Below are positions 55,798 through 64,000 of a stretch of DNA of 64,000 nt, one piece after another; the stretch's first letter is position 1; each line of letters starts with the position of its first letter. The stretch spans positions 62,001 through 126,000 of the forward strand of contig NZ_SRXY01000003.1 of assembly GCF_004804335.1 (NCBI RefSeq). Direction: 5' to 3'. The stretch comes from Pacificoceanicola onchidii (lineage in GTDB: Bacteria; Pseudomonadota; Alphaproteobacteria; Rhodobacterales; Rhodobacteraceae). The notes beneath the pieces are model-generated. The model had not been told where the DNA came from. It worked only from the letters and a program-made list of their open reading frames with translations, and searched no databases. The position numbers and the translations under genes were made by a program.

Positions 55798-56706
55798 TCA
55801 CCGCCCGAACAGCCGTTTGAGCGCCCCCCATTGGCTCAGGAAAACGCCTGCGAGGATCAGCACGAGGGCGACGAGAAGGCTCGCCCGCAGCGGCTCACCC
55901 AGCACAAGCACGCCAAGGAAGACCGACCAGAGCGGCACCTGGTAATTTGTCAGGCTCATGAACACGGGCCCGGCGCTGCGGATCACCAGAACGCGCAGCA
56001 GGTTCGCCCCGGCGGTTGGCAAAAGTCCGAGAACCGCGACCACGATCAAAGTGTCCCTGTCCGGTAGGGGCGGCGGGCCTTCCATGACAAAGGCCACGGG
56101 AATGACCAGGGCGCTGCCGATGATCAAAGGCACCGCCGACAGGCCAATGGGATCCACCGCAGGCATGCGCCGCATGGTGACGGAACTGATCGCGTAACAA
56201 CTCGCTGCCGCGACACAGGCGAGCCGCCCAAAGGGTTCCAATGCGCTGCCGCTCGGGGCCAGCGCCTCCGGGCCGATGAGCACCGCGACCCCGACAAAAC
56301 CGATGAGAAAGCCGATCAACCGCCGCAGGGTCATCTGTTCTCCGGGGACGAGGAAATGCGCCAGCGGCAGCACCATCAGCGCAACGGTCGCCATGGAGAC
56401 CCCGGCAAAACCCGAGGTGACATATTGCAACCCCCAGGACAGCAGCATGAAAGGCACGGCGGTGGACAGCAGGCCGACGTTCAGCATCGCGCCCCAGGCG
56501 CGTTCCTCGGTCAGGAAGAGACGGCCACCCATCCACAGCCAGACAGCCACGGTCAACACGGTTGCAAACCCGATGCGCCCGGCGGCGAGCCAGTAGGGGG
56601 TGATCCCCTCCAGCGCGATGTCGATGAACATGAAGGTGGCGCCCCAGACCAGCCCGAGCGCCAGCACCATGGCCCAGCTTTTGGGCGTGATCTCAGGTGT
56701 TTGCAT
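55798..56706 (-). CDS. EamA/DMT family transporter
   Basis: A 302-aa inner-membrane protein with ten predicted helices in two EamA repeats: WAMVLALGLVWGATFMFIDIA and, in the second half, SCYAISSVTMRRMPAVDPIGLSA with VSLTNYQVPLWSVFLGVLVLGE-like FMSLTNYQVPLWSVFLGVL. This is the drug/metabolite transporter (RhaT/YdcZ-like) superfamily; the substrate is unknown. It is transcribed toward glyS and stands apart from the VPLPA-CTERM gene by 42 bases. Confidence 0.9.
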   Translation of the reverse strand: MQTPEITPKSWAMVLALGLVWGATFMFIDIALEGITPYWLAAGRIGFATVLTVAVWLWMGGRLFLTEERAWGAMLNVGLLSTAVPFMLLSWGLQYVTSGFAGVSMATVALMVLPLAHFLVPGEQMTLRRLIGFLIGFVGVAVLIGPEALAPSGSALEPFGRLACVAAASCYAISSVTMRRMPAVDPIGLSAVPLIIGSALVIPVAFVMEGPPPLPDRDTLIVVAVLGLLPTAGANLLRVLVIRSAGPVFMSLTNYQVPLWSVFLGVLVLGEPLRASLLVALVLILAGVFLSQWGALKRLFGR

Positions 56707-56748
56707 AAGAGCGGCGTATCGGCAAACGCCGCCCTTCGCAAGCGGCGG

Positions 56749-57390
56749 TCAGCGGGTTTTGTCTCTGCGGCGCAGCACGGATCCCAGTCCCAAAGCGCCA
56801 AGCAACAGCAGCCCGCTCGCGGGAATTGGCACTGCGGCGGCGGTCGGGGATTCCATTGTGAAAACACGGACGTAATCGCCGGGGCTTCCGGCGCGCAGAT
56901 CAATGTAGAGACGGTTTGGCTCGCCGGAGGTGAACCAGACGGAATCCACCGATTCGAGCCCGCGCAGGCTTGGGTTTAGGTAAGTCACGCTGTTATTGAT
57001 CAGGAAGTCGGAGGCCGCGAGGTTTACCGTCGAGGTCGCCACGCCGTAGATCTCTGCGTCAAACTCGACCCAGCCCAAGGCCTGCCGTGTCGCTGTTCCC
57101 GGCGGGTCGAAAAACACGTAGTGGCTCGCCACTGTTTGCCCGGCGAGAGGGTTGGTGCCGATATCAACGGAAATCTCGGAGGGAATAACGATGTTCTGGT
57201 CTTCGTTGAAGGCGTAGAGGTTGTAGTTGTTGAAGGTGTCGTTGCCGACGCTGAAGCCGCCGCCGCTCAACTCCAGGAAAGAGCCGCCGTTGGTCAGGGC
57301 CGCGCCTCCGGTGATCGCGCCGCCGACAACTACCGCAGAGGCTTGCGTGGCAAAAAGGGCCGCAGCAGCGGCCAGGGTGGTAATTTTCAT
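56749..57390 (-). CDS. VPLPA-CTERM sorting-domain surface protein
   Basis: A 213-aa exported protein. MKITTLAAAAALFATQASAV is a signal peptide; the mature part is rich in Gly, Asn and Ser and free of Cys, and the C-terminus AAVPIPASGLLLLGALGLGS is a VPxPA motif, hydrophobic helix and basic tail (RRRDKTR), the PEP-CTERM-like signal recognised by an exosortase. The protein should be processed and released to the outer surface or exopolysaccharide matrix. GGAG precedes ATG 57390. No exosortase gene lies in the window. Confidence 0.85.
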   Translation of the reverse strand: MKITTLAAAAALFATQASAVVVGGAITGGAALTNGGSFLELSGGGFSVGNDTFNNYNLYAFNEDQNIVIPSEISVDIGTNPLAGQTVASHYVFFDPPGTATRQALGWVEFDAEIYGVATSTVNLAASDFLINNSVTYLNPSLRGLESVDSVWFTSGEPNRLYIDLRAGSPGDYVRVFTMESPTAAAVPIPASGLLLLGALGLGSVLRRRDKTR

Positions 57391-57500
57391 ATCAATCTCC
57401 AAAGCAAAATACGCGCAAAAATTGTACGCGAGTCGAATAGTCACCGCGTAAGGCTACATGATTCGCGTTGGAATCCAAAACCGGGGCAGACGGTAAAGCC

Positions 57501-58088
57501 TTAAAGGCTCACAAACGCCAATGCGGTGACAAGCAGAGCCGCGCCGCAGGCCCAATAGATCCATGGCTTGCGCTGGCCTGCGTTTGGCATGCCAAGTCCT
57601 TTGCCGGGGTGGATCATGATGTGGATCGGTTTGTCCACATCGGTGAACCCGTGCTCGCGCCATTCCAGAAAACCGGACTTGCGGAACGCGCCGCGGGAGG
57701 CAAGGTTCCAATCGGCGATTGTCGCCGCGAGATAGGGCCAGCCGTCCGCGTCCTGCGCGGCGATGGCTTCGGTCAGAAGCGCAGGCGCGATGCCTTTGCC
57801 GCGGTGCTGCGGGTCGACCCAGATGTCGTTGACGAAGGCAATGGTGCTGCCGTCCTCGGGCGCGGTCAGAAGCATGTAACCGGCAAAAGCCGCGTCAGAG
57901 CGCGCCGCAAAGACCCGGTGGCGCGCGCTGCCCGTCAGAGCGTCCATCAGGAAGACCTGCAAATCCGAGTCCTCGAATCGCTCTTTCCCGCCGGTTGTCG
58001 CCGCCCGGTGAATCCGGAAGGTCTCTTTCGCGGCAGCGAGAATTTCGTCCTGAACATCCGGTCCGGCCGGTATGATCTCCAGCGACAT
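57501..58088 (-). CDS. GNAT acetyltransferase with C-terminal membrane anchor
   Basis: A 195-aa protein. The GNAT domain occupies residues 1-160, with the acetyl-CoA motif IAFVNDIWVDPQHRGKGIAPALL and WNLASRGAFRKSGF. A linker is followed by PWIYWACGAALLVTALAFVS, a single C-terminal transmembrane helix that would tether the enzyme to the inner membrane with the catalytic domain in the cytoplasm. Such tail-anchored GNATs are unusual. Substrate unknown. A terminator at 58107 separates it from ilvC upstream, so it has its own promoter. Confidence 0.8.
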   Translation of the reverse strand: MSLEIIPAGPDVQDEILAAAKETFRIHRAATTGGKERFEDSDLQVFLMDALTGSARHRVFAARSDAAFAGYMLLTAPEDGSTIAFVNDIWVDPQHRGKGIAPALLTEAIAAQDADGWPYLAATIADWNLASRGAFRKSGFLEWREHGFTDVDKPIHIMIHPGKGLGMPNAGQRKPWIYWACGAALLVTALAFVSL

Positions 58089-58106
58089 GCGCGCTCAAAT
58101 CCCTCA

Positions 58107-58136
58107 AAGAAAAGACGGCGCATTGCTGCGCCGTCT
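58107..58136 (-). terminator. ilvC terminator
   Basis: On the minus strand GACGGCGCA-gcaa-TGCGCCGTC forms a 9-bp stem followed by TTTTCTTTG, about 35 bases after the ilvC stop. Confidence 0.88.
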
Positions 58137-58168
58137 CCAGTCTCTATCAAATCCACAAAGATTTGGTA

Positions 58169-59221
<1,053 letters not shown>

Positions 59222-59337
59222 TTATTTTGGTTGACGCGCACTTTAGGCTTTGCAGGGCGAGAGTGTTTGCGTTCTTCGAGTGTTTTTGCCAAAGAGATGA
59301 GAAATCATTCCCCATTTCTTGGATTGGCGGGTTTTTC

Positions 59338-59793
59338 ATGCTTGATGACACGGATCGGCGCATACTGCGCTACTACCAGTCCGATCCGGAATCGGCCTCG
59401 GCGGATCTTGCAGAGCGGGCTGGCGTGACGACCTCGACGCTGGCTCGGCGGCTGGAGCGGCTGCGCGACAAGGGGATCCTGCGCGGGGTGCGCGGGGTCA
59501 TTCACTGGCCTGCGCTGGGGTACGAGGTGGCGGTGTCTTTGCGCGTGACGCTGGACAAGACGCAGGCGCGGGCGTTTGACGAATTTCTGGACGCGGCGAG
59601 AGACGTGCCGGAGGTGCTGGAGATCCAGACGTTTCTGGGGCAGGTGGATGTGCGCCTGTCGGTGATTGCCCGCGATATGGGCCATTACCAGCAGCTGTAT
59701 CGCGAGCGGCTTCTGACCTTGCCGCATATCGCGGACATCGAGGCGCTCATGCATGTGGCCCAGCTCAAGACGCAAGAAAGCCTGCCGCTATGA
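59338..59793 (+). CDS. Lrp/AsnC family regulator, first of a tandem pair
   Basis: A 151-aa protein with an N-terminal winged helix-turn-helix (DTDRRILRYYQSDPESASAD, then TTSTLARRLERLRDKGILRG) and a C-terminal RAM ligand-binding domain (VAVSLRVTLDKTQARAFDEF, VPEVLEIQTFLGQVDVRLSV). Start ATG 59338 gives the usual MLDDTDRRIL. The stop overlaps the next gene by four bases. Divergent from ilvC across 146 bases, which likely hold the operator. Ligand is not known, probably an amino acid. Confidence 0.9.
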   Translation: MLDDTDRRILRYYQSDPESASADLAERAGVTTSTLARRLERLRDKGILRGVRGVIHWPALGYEVAVSLRVTLDKTQARAFDEFLDAARDVPEVLEIQTFLGQVDVRLSVIARDMGHYQQLYRERLLTLPHIADIEALMHVAQLKTQESLPL

Positions 59794-60245
59794 TCGCTCT
59801 GGACGATACCGACCGTGCCATCGTGCGTGCCTTGTCGGCGGATATGACAACAAGCGCTGGGGCACTTGGGCGGCAGTTGGGCCTGTCGCAACCGGCCTGC
59901 TGGCGGCGGATCAAACGGTTGCGCGAAGCGGGCGTGTTCCGCGCGGCGCGGCTCGACGTGGATGCGGCGGCGCTGGGGTTTGGCGTGACAGTGTTTCTGG
60001 GGGTGAAACTCGCCGCGAAGGGGCAGGTGAGCCTTGAGGATTTCGAACGCGCGGTGACGGCGATCCCGGAGGTGCAGACGGTGGAGCATGTGCTCGGCGC
60101 CTATGACTACCGCCTGCGGGTGGTGGCGCGGGACATTTCGGATTTCGAGCGGGTGCTGCGGCGGCGGGTGCTGACCTTGCCGGGGGTCGGGAACATCGAT
60201 GCCAATGTCCTGCTCAGTGAAGAACGCCGACCGGGGCCATTATAG
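59790..60245 (+). CDS. Lrp/AsnC family regulator, second of a tandem pair
   Basis: Also 151 aa and of the same design: IALDDTDRAIVRALSADMTT, the recognition helix in LSQPACWRRIKRLREAGVFR, then the RAM domain with VTVFLGVKLAAKGQVSLEDF and YDYRLRVVARDISDFE. It differs clearly from its neighbour in sequence, so the pair is an old duplication or a co-evolved heteromer rather than a recent copy. Overlapping start with the first gene suggests equal production. It ends 4 bases from the convergent lysozyme-like gene. Confidence 0.9.
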   Translation: MIALDDTDRAIVRALSADMTTSAGALGRQLGLSQPACWRRIKRLREAGVFRAARLDVDAAALGFGVTVFLGVKLAAKGQVSLEDFERAVTAIPEVQTVEHVLGAYDYRLRVVARDISDFERVLRRRVLTLPGVGNIDANVLLSEERRPGPL

Positions 60246-60248
60246 GCT

Positions 60249-61004
60249 TCACGCTTCCGGGAAAATCGCCTTCATCTCGCGCTCGAAGCGGGCCCAGCTC
60301 ATCGTCGCCTTGTTCCCGGCATAACCCGCATAATGTGATTTGCCCGTGGAATTTGGCAGCCCGGCCCAGATCTTGGCGATGTTGTTCATGAAATCGCGGC
60401 GCGAGATCCGGCCCGCCATCATGCCGCTCAGGCCCGCCTCGGCGAGCAACTGATCGGCGAGCCTGTCCTGCAGCTGTGGCGAGAACCGCTCGGACGGATC
60501 GACGCCCAGTTTCTTGACCAGCCGCCGCAGGGTGGCCGGGATGAACTGGTAACGGCCAATGGCATGATGCTGGCCCGGCGTCGCCTTGATCCAGGTGTAG
60601 ATCTCCTGCACCGTCATGGCGGTGGGCCGCTTTGGCGGTTTGATCTTCGCCGCCCAGACCACGGCGTCATAGCCCTTGGCTCCGGCTTCGGCCTGGGCGA
60701 TCAGGTGACGCAGACGCTGGATGGGCGTGCCGCCAACCGTAGGAGCGGCTATTGGGCCAACCGCGCGCGCAGGCTCGGGGCGCGGACGGGGCGGCAAAGG
60801 GGCAAAGAAACTGCCGCCTGATTGTCCGGTAAACAGGCTGGCCGTGGCCGGACCGCTTTTTGCAGGCTCAGCCAAGGCCACAAGTGGCCGTCCGCCGCCC
60901 CCATGCAGGAACACGCCAATCGGCTCCGCCCGGCCAAGGTGCGGCACGGTAAGGCCGACAAGACAGAGCACGGCAAACAGCAGCACGCGGAACATCAGAG
61001 GCAT
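60249..61004 (-). CDS. Secreted lysozyme-like murein hydrolase
   Basis: A 251-aa exported protein with a signal peptide (MFRVLLFAVLCLVGLTVPHL, cleavage near RAE), a Pro-rich linker (FFAPLPPRPRPEPARAVGPI) and a C-terminal lysozyme-fold domain with LIAQAEAGAKGYDAVVW, where Glu is a candidate catalytic acid, and HHAIGRYQFIPATLRRLVKK, an [A]IGxYQ motif seen in muramidases and transglycosylases of phage and bacterial type. No other phage genes are near, so it is probably a chromosomal cell-wall enzyme. The start may be 61004 or the ATG at 60995. Confidence 0.78.
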   Translation of the reverse strand: MPLMFRVLLFAVLCLVGLTVPHLGRAEPIGVFLHGGGGRPLVALAEPAKSGPATASLFTGQSGGSFFAPLPPRPRPEPARAVGPIAAPTVGGTPIQRLRHLIAQAEAGAKGYDAVVWAAKIKPPKRPTAMTVQEIYTWIKATPGQHHAIGRYQFIPATLRRLVKKLGVDPSERFSPQLQDRLADQLLAEAGLSGMMAGRISRRDFMNNIAKIWAGLPNSTGKSHYAGYAGNKATMSWARFEREMKAIFPEA

Positions 61005-61149
61005 TCTGCCCTCATCATCATTTCGTCACGGCCCAGCATGTCAGCGACCGGTTGAGAAATCCTTGCGATTTGCCGTTTTGCGCCATTACGGGCTGACAGC
61101 GCCCCCCCGGCTGCGCTAGGCAAGGGCAAACCAATTGGGAGGACGCGCC

Positions 61150-62277
61150 ATGGGTGCTTTGCTTGACACTGTTGATCCGAATGGAATGGACGAGTTTTCC
61201 GTGGTCTTTACGGACCGCTCCCTGAACCATATGTCCGTAGATTTTCAGGGGGTTATGCGCGATATTTCATCCATGCTGCGCGAGGTGTATCACGCGGATG
61301 GCGTGGCGCTGATCCCCGGCGGGGGCACCTATGCGATGGAAGCCGTCGCGCGGCAGTTTGCGCGTGGGGAAGATGTGCTGGTCGTGCGCAACGGCTGGTT
61401 CTCTTATCGCTGGAGCCAGATTGTCGAATCGGCTGACCTGACCAAATCCGCCACGGTGATGAAGGCGCGGCAGACCGGCAACGCCAAGGACGCACCTTTC
61501 GCGCCCGCGCCGATCGAAGAGGTCGAGGCCAAGATCGCCGAGGTCAAACCGGCCGTGGTCTTTGCGCCGCATGTGGAAACCTCTGCCGGGGTGATCCTGC
61601 CGGACGCCTATATCACCCGCTTGGCTGCGGCTGCGCATGCGGTCGGGGCGCTGATGGTGCTCGATTGCATCGCGTCGGGCTGCATCTGGGTGGACATGCA
61701 GGCGACAGGGGTCGACGTGCTGATCTCGGCGCCGCAAAAAGGTTGGTCTTCAACGCCTTGCGCCGGTTTGGTGATGCTCTCCGAACGCGGTATGGCGCGG
61801 CTGGAAGAGACCACAAGCGACAGTTTTGCTGTCGACCTGAAGAAGTGGCAGCAGATCATGGCAGCCTATGAAAACGGTGGTCATGCCTATCACGCCACAA
61901 TGCCGACGGACGGGCTCAAGATGTTCCGCGACACCATGGCGGAGACCAAGGCTTATGGCTTTGCCCGGTTGAAATCGGCGCAATGGGCTTTGGGCGAGAA
62001 AGTGCGCGCGATGTTTGCGGCCAAAGGGATAAAGTCCGTGGCTGCGGATGGGTATGGCGCGCCCGGCGTGGTGGTCAGCTACACCGCCGACCCCGAGATC
62101 CAGTCGGGCCGGGCCTTTGCGGCGAAGGACATGCAGATCGCGGCGGGTGTGCCGCTGCAATGTGACGAACCGGACGGGTTTTCGACCTTCCGGATCGGCC
62201 TTTTTGGTCTCGACAAGCTCTATGACGTGGACGGCACCGTGTCCCGCCTCAAGACCGTGGCGGACGAGGTCCTGTAA
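61150..62277 (+). CDS. Class V aminotransferase (serine/alanine-glyoxylate type)
   Basis: A 375-aa PLP enzyme. VALIPGGGTYAMEAVARQFA, VVRNGWFSYRWSQIVESADL, VETSAGVILPDAYI, MVLDCIASGCIWVDMQATGV and the PLP-lysine motif SAPQKGWSSTPCAGLVM place it in the alanine/serine-glyoxylate aminotransferase group. ATG 61150 is preceded by GGGAGGA; an in-frame ATG at 61135 precedes that site. The reaction could be serine, alanine or phosphonate-derived (2-aminoethylphosphonate-like) transamination; I cannot decide. It is read alone and ends at a GC-rich hairpin. Confidence 0.85.
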   Translation: MGALLDTVDPNGMDEFSVVFTDRSLNHMSVDFQGVMRDISSMLREVYHADGVALIPGGGTYAMEAVARQFARGEDVLVVRNGWFSYRWSQIVESADLTKSATVMKARQTGNAKDAPFAPAPIEEVEAKIAEVKPAVVFAPHVETSAGVILPDAYITRLAAAAHAVGALMVLDCIASGCIWVDMQATGVDVLISAPQKGWSSTPCAGLVMLSERGMARLEETTSDSFAVDLKKWQQIMAAYENGGHAYHATMPTDGLKMFRDTMAETKAYGFARLKSAQWALGEKVRAMFAAKGIKSVAADGYGAPGVVVSYTADPEIQSGRAFAAKDMQIAAGVPLQCDEPDGFSTFRIGLFGLDKLYDVDGTVSRLKTVADEVL

Positions 62278-62295
62278 ACAGCAAAACCCGATAAG

Positions 62296-62318
62296 GCCCC
62301 GGATCAGGTCCGGGGCCG
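62296..62318. terminator. GC-rich hairpin after the aminotransferase gene
   Basis: GGCCCCGGA-tcagg-TCCGGGGCC is a 9-bp perfect stem between convergent genes. The T-run is weak (GTCTCTTGCT). The same kind of stem (CCCGGATCAAGTCCGGGG) occurs at 23047 and 55566, so it is also a member of a palindromic repeat class. Confidence 0.6.
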
Positions 62319-62325
62319 TCTCTTG

Positions 62326-63516
62326 CTATCCGGCGCCCAAACCCAATTGCATCAAGGTTTTGCGCACCGGCTTTAATGTATAAAGCGCGTCCAGGGCCTT
62401 GGCCCGCGCATCCCGCATCATCGGGTTCGACAGCATCGACGTCTTGTTCAAAAGCGTGATCCCGGCAACGCGCGCGCGAATGTCGGGCATGCGTTTGCGG
62501 CTGTAGGCGTCGAGCATTTTGGCATCCCCCAGCCGCTCCGGCGCGGCCACGGCGAGGTCCAGCAGCGCCGCCATATCCTTCAGTGACATGTTCAGCCCCT
62601 GCGCCCCGATGGGCGGCACCACATGCGCGGCCTCGGCCACAAGCGCAAGCCGTTGACCGCAGAGCGCTTCGGCCTCCTGCGCGATGATCGGCCAGATGGT
62701 CCGGCGCGAAGCGAGTTTCAGAGGCCCGAAGAGATGGCAGGACCGTTCGGACATTTCCGCCTCGAACTGGTCCGGCTCAAGCGCCAGGAGGCGCTCTGCC
62801 TTTGGCCCTTCCTCCATCCAGACAATCGCGGAGCAGGGGCGTCCGTCACGATCGGGCAGGGGCACCAGCGTGAATGGCCCGCCGGTGCGGTGAATCTCGG
62901 TCGAGACATTGCCGTGCGGGATAGGATGGGTGACGGCAAAGGCGAGCGCCTTCTGACCAAAGCGGGTTGTCTTGACGTCGATCCCGGCCGCCTGCCGCAT
63001 CGGCGAGGCCCGCCCGTCGGCGGCAATCACCAGACGGCAGCGCACACGGGTGCCATCGGACAGGCCAACGCGTGCCTCGCCTTCACGGGTGAAGAGCGAG
63101 GTTGTTGCGGTGCCGGGGCGAAAGGTAACGCGGTCCATCTCCGCCAGCCGGGCCACCATTTCGCGGCGCAACAGCCAGTTGGGCAGGTTCCAGCCAAACG
63201 GTTCGTCCGAGATGTCCTGGCTTTCGAAGTCCTTGATAACACGCGGTTCCGGCGTCTCGCCGCCCGCGTCGACAATGCGCATGACTTCAAGTGGCATGGC
63301 ATGGGGTGCGAGCCGCTCCCAAAGCCCGGCGTTTCTGAGGAAAGTCTGCGCGGGCTGCAAGAACGCGGTTGTCCGCAGATCCGCCCCCTCCGCGCCGCCG
63401 TCCATCACCGGCGGGCTGGGGTCCACGCAGAGCACGTCAAACCCTGCGGATGCAAAAGCGGCGGCCGCGGTCAATCCCGCAATGCCGCCGCCCGAAATGA
63501 CGATGTCATGATCCAT
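62326..63516 (-). CDS. UbiH/UbiF/COQ6 family FAD-dependent monooxygenase
   Basis: A 396-aa flavoprotein hydroxylase of the ubiquinone-synthesis type. The dinucleotide fold is DIVISGGGIAGLTAAAAFAS, the middle motif LVIAADGRASPMRQAAGIDV and the second FAD motif AEAAHVVPPIGAQGLNMSLK. Most Rhodobacteraceae have UbiH- or UbiL-type ring hydroxylases of this size; which ring position is hydroxylated cannot be told. ATG 63516 gives MDHDIVISGGG. A small membrane-protein gene lies 54 bases upstream on the same strand. Confidence 0.88.
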   Translation of the reverse strand: MDHDIVISGGGIAGLTAAAAFASAGFDVLCVDPSPPVMDGGAEGADLRTTAFLQPAQTFLRNAGLWERLAPHAMPLEVMRIVDAGGETPEPRVIKDFESQDISDEPFGWNLPNWLLRREMVARLAEMDRVTFRPGTATTSLFTREGEARVGLSDGTRVRCRLVIAADGRASPMRQAAGIDVKTTRFGQKALAFAVTHPIPHGNVSTEIHRTGGPFTLVPLPDRDGRPCSAIVWMEEGPKAERLLALEPDQFEAEMSERSCHLFGPLKLASRRTIWPIIAQEAEALCGQRLALVAEAAHVVPPIGAQGLNMSLKDMAALLDLAVAAPERLGDAKMLDAYSRKRMPDIRARVAGITLLNKTSMLSNPMMRDARAKALDALYTLKPVRKTLMQLGLGAG

Positions 63517-63570
63517 GGTCTTTCTCCTTGCCCCTGATCTAGGGCGCTTGGAGCAAAAAGACCATGCGGC

Positions 63571-63792
63571 TTACTTGCCGAAGGTGAGCAGAAGCAGCAC
63601 CGCATAGACAACCGGAACCATGGCCAGTCCGGACATGGCGAGGCCGGGCAGGCCGAAGGTTGCGGTGATCACGGCCACCAGCGCCACGAACAGAACGACA
63701 ACCAGAAGGATGCCCATGTCGCCGGACAGGAAGCCTTTCGTTTTCTCGGTGGCTGTGCTCTGGGGCGCGGTCTGGGCGTCGGTCATGGACAT
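63571..63792 (-). CDS. Small two-helix membrane protein
   Basis: A 73-aa protein starting MSMTDAQTAPQSTATEKTKG, followed by two hydrophobic helices (MGILLVVVLFVALVAVITAT and LAMSGLAMVPVVYAVLLLLT) and a short basic end. GGAGA precedes ATG 63792; longer frames upstream lack such a site. I do not recognise a family. It is read in the same direction as the monooxygenase gene and may be cotranscribed. Confidence 0.65.
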   Translation of the reverse strand: MSMTDAQTAPQSTATEKTKGFLSGDMGILLVVVLFVALVAVITATFGLPGLAMSGLAMVPVVYAVLLLLTFGK

Positions 63793-64000
63793 AAGGTGTC
63801 TCCTGCAAAGATGATTTGCGCAGACACTTAATGGTTTTCGGGCGTGCGAACACGTGCGAAATGTCGCATGTGTCAAGCTGTCATGGATGCCGGGTTGCGC
63901 GTTACGTGCGAGGCGAAATCTGCGATAGGAATTCTGCCAAGTCGTCCGTGTGATGGTGGATATGCGGGTGCGGGGCAGGATCCGGCGCTACGTGCACCGT
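63793..64000. other. Intergenic end of window
   Basis: About 208 bases with no gene or clear structure that I can support. It must contain the promoter of the small membrane-protein gene read to the left. Confidence 0.3.

Noticed and set aside
60249-61004. Prophage remnant
   Set aside because: The lysozyme-like gene has a signal peptide and Pro-rich linker and stands among housekeeping genes; no phage structural or integrase genes are seen.

Overview
The window looks like a chromosomal segment of a Rhodobacteraceae (Roseobacter-group) alphaproteobacterium. The reasons are the high GC with strong third-position bias, family markers typical of that group (DUF2948 after murA, DUF1178, a DUF6446-type gene between glyQ and glyS, a VPLPA-CTERM surface protein, a short RNase E/G joined to maf and yacG), and gene order such as dprA-topA and mraZ-rsmH-ftsL-ftsI. 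Genus and species cannot be fixed from the sequence alone. Most genes are core; I see no rRNA operon, no CRISPR array, no intact IS element and no prophage. One tRNA gene (Thr, GGT anticodon) is present.

Layout. 1-6 kb: small membrane protein, dprA, topA, and a 3-oxoacid CoA-transferase pair. 6-9 kb (minus): apt, a LysE-type exporter and mtnP form an adenine/methylthioadenosine salvage operon, preceded by an IalB-like periplasmic protein. 9-14 kb: SulP transporter, CatB-like acetyltransferase, flavin reductase, GNAT, EcsC protein, then a structured non-coding stretch that I read as a probable 6S RNA gene. 14-20.6 kb (minus): ptsP, a secreted HExxH peptidase, a 38-codon secreted peptide, lysC, DUF1178, a Kdo-transferase-like gene. 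20.7-28 kb: tRNA-Thr, a 53-aa basic protein, murA, DUF2948, then maf, rng, yacG, a class V aminotransferase and an MmgE/PrpD gene. 28-30.6 kb: pxpBCA (5-oxoprolinase). 30.7-36.3 kb (minus): a cobalamin-riboswitch-controlled vitamin B12 uptake operon (btuB, btuF-like, permease, ATPase, second binding protein).

36.4-46.6 kb: the division and cell-wall cluster mraZ-rsmH-ftsL-ftsI-murE-murF-mraY-murD, headed by arrays of TGGGN repeats expected for MraZ autoregulation and by DnaA-box-like sites; a small inverted-repeat element sits between ftsI and murE. The cluster stops after murD. 46.7-55.6 kb: a divergent PPDK (minus), a secreted protein whose trypsin-like domain has lost its catalytic triad (minus), then glyQ, an orphan ORF, a DUF6446-type gene and glyS. 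55.8-59.2 kb (minus): EamA transporter, VPLPA-CTERM protein, membrane-anchored GNAT, ilvC. 59.3-64 kb: two tandem Lrp-type regulators divergent from ilvC, a lysozyme-like protein, a class V aminotransferase, a UbiH-family monooxygenase and a small membrane protein.

The non-coding DNA holds the least explained material: the 6S-like RNA, a repeat present twice in inverted orientation 32 kb apart, the ftsI-murE element, a dispersed extragenic repeat family, and the operator-rich region before mraZ. I do not see a clear new multi-gene defence or metabolic system.
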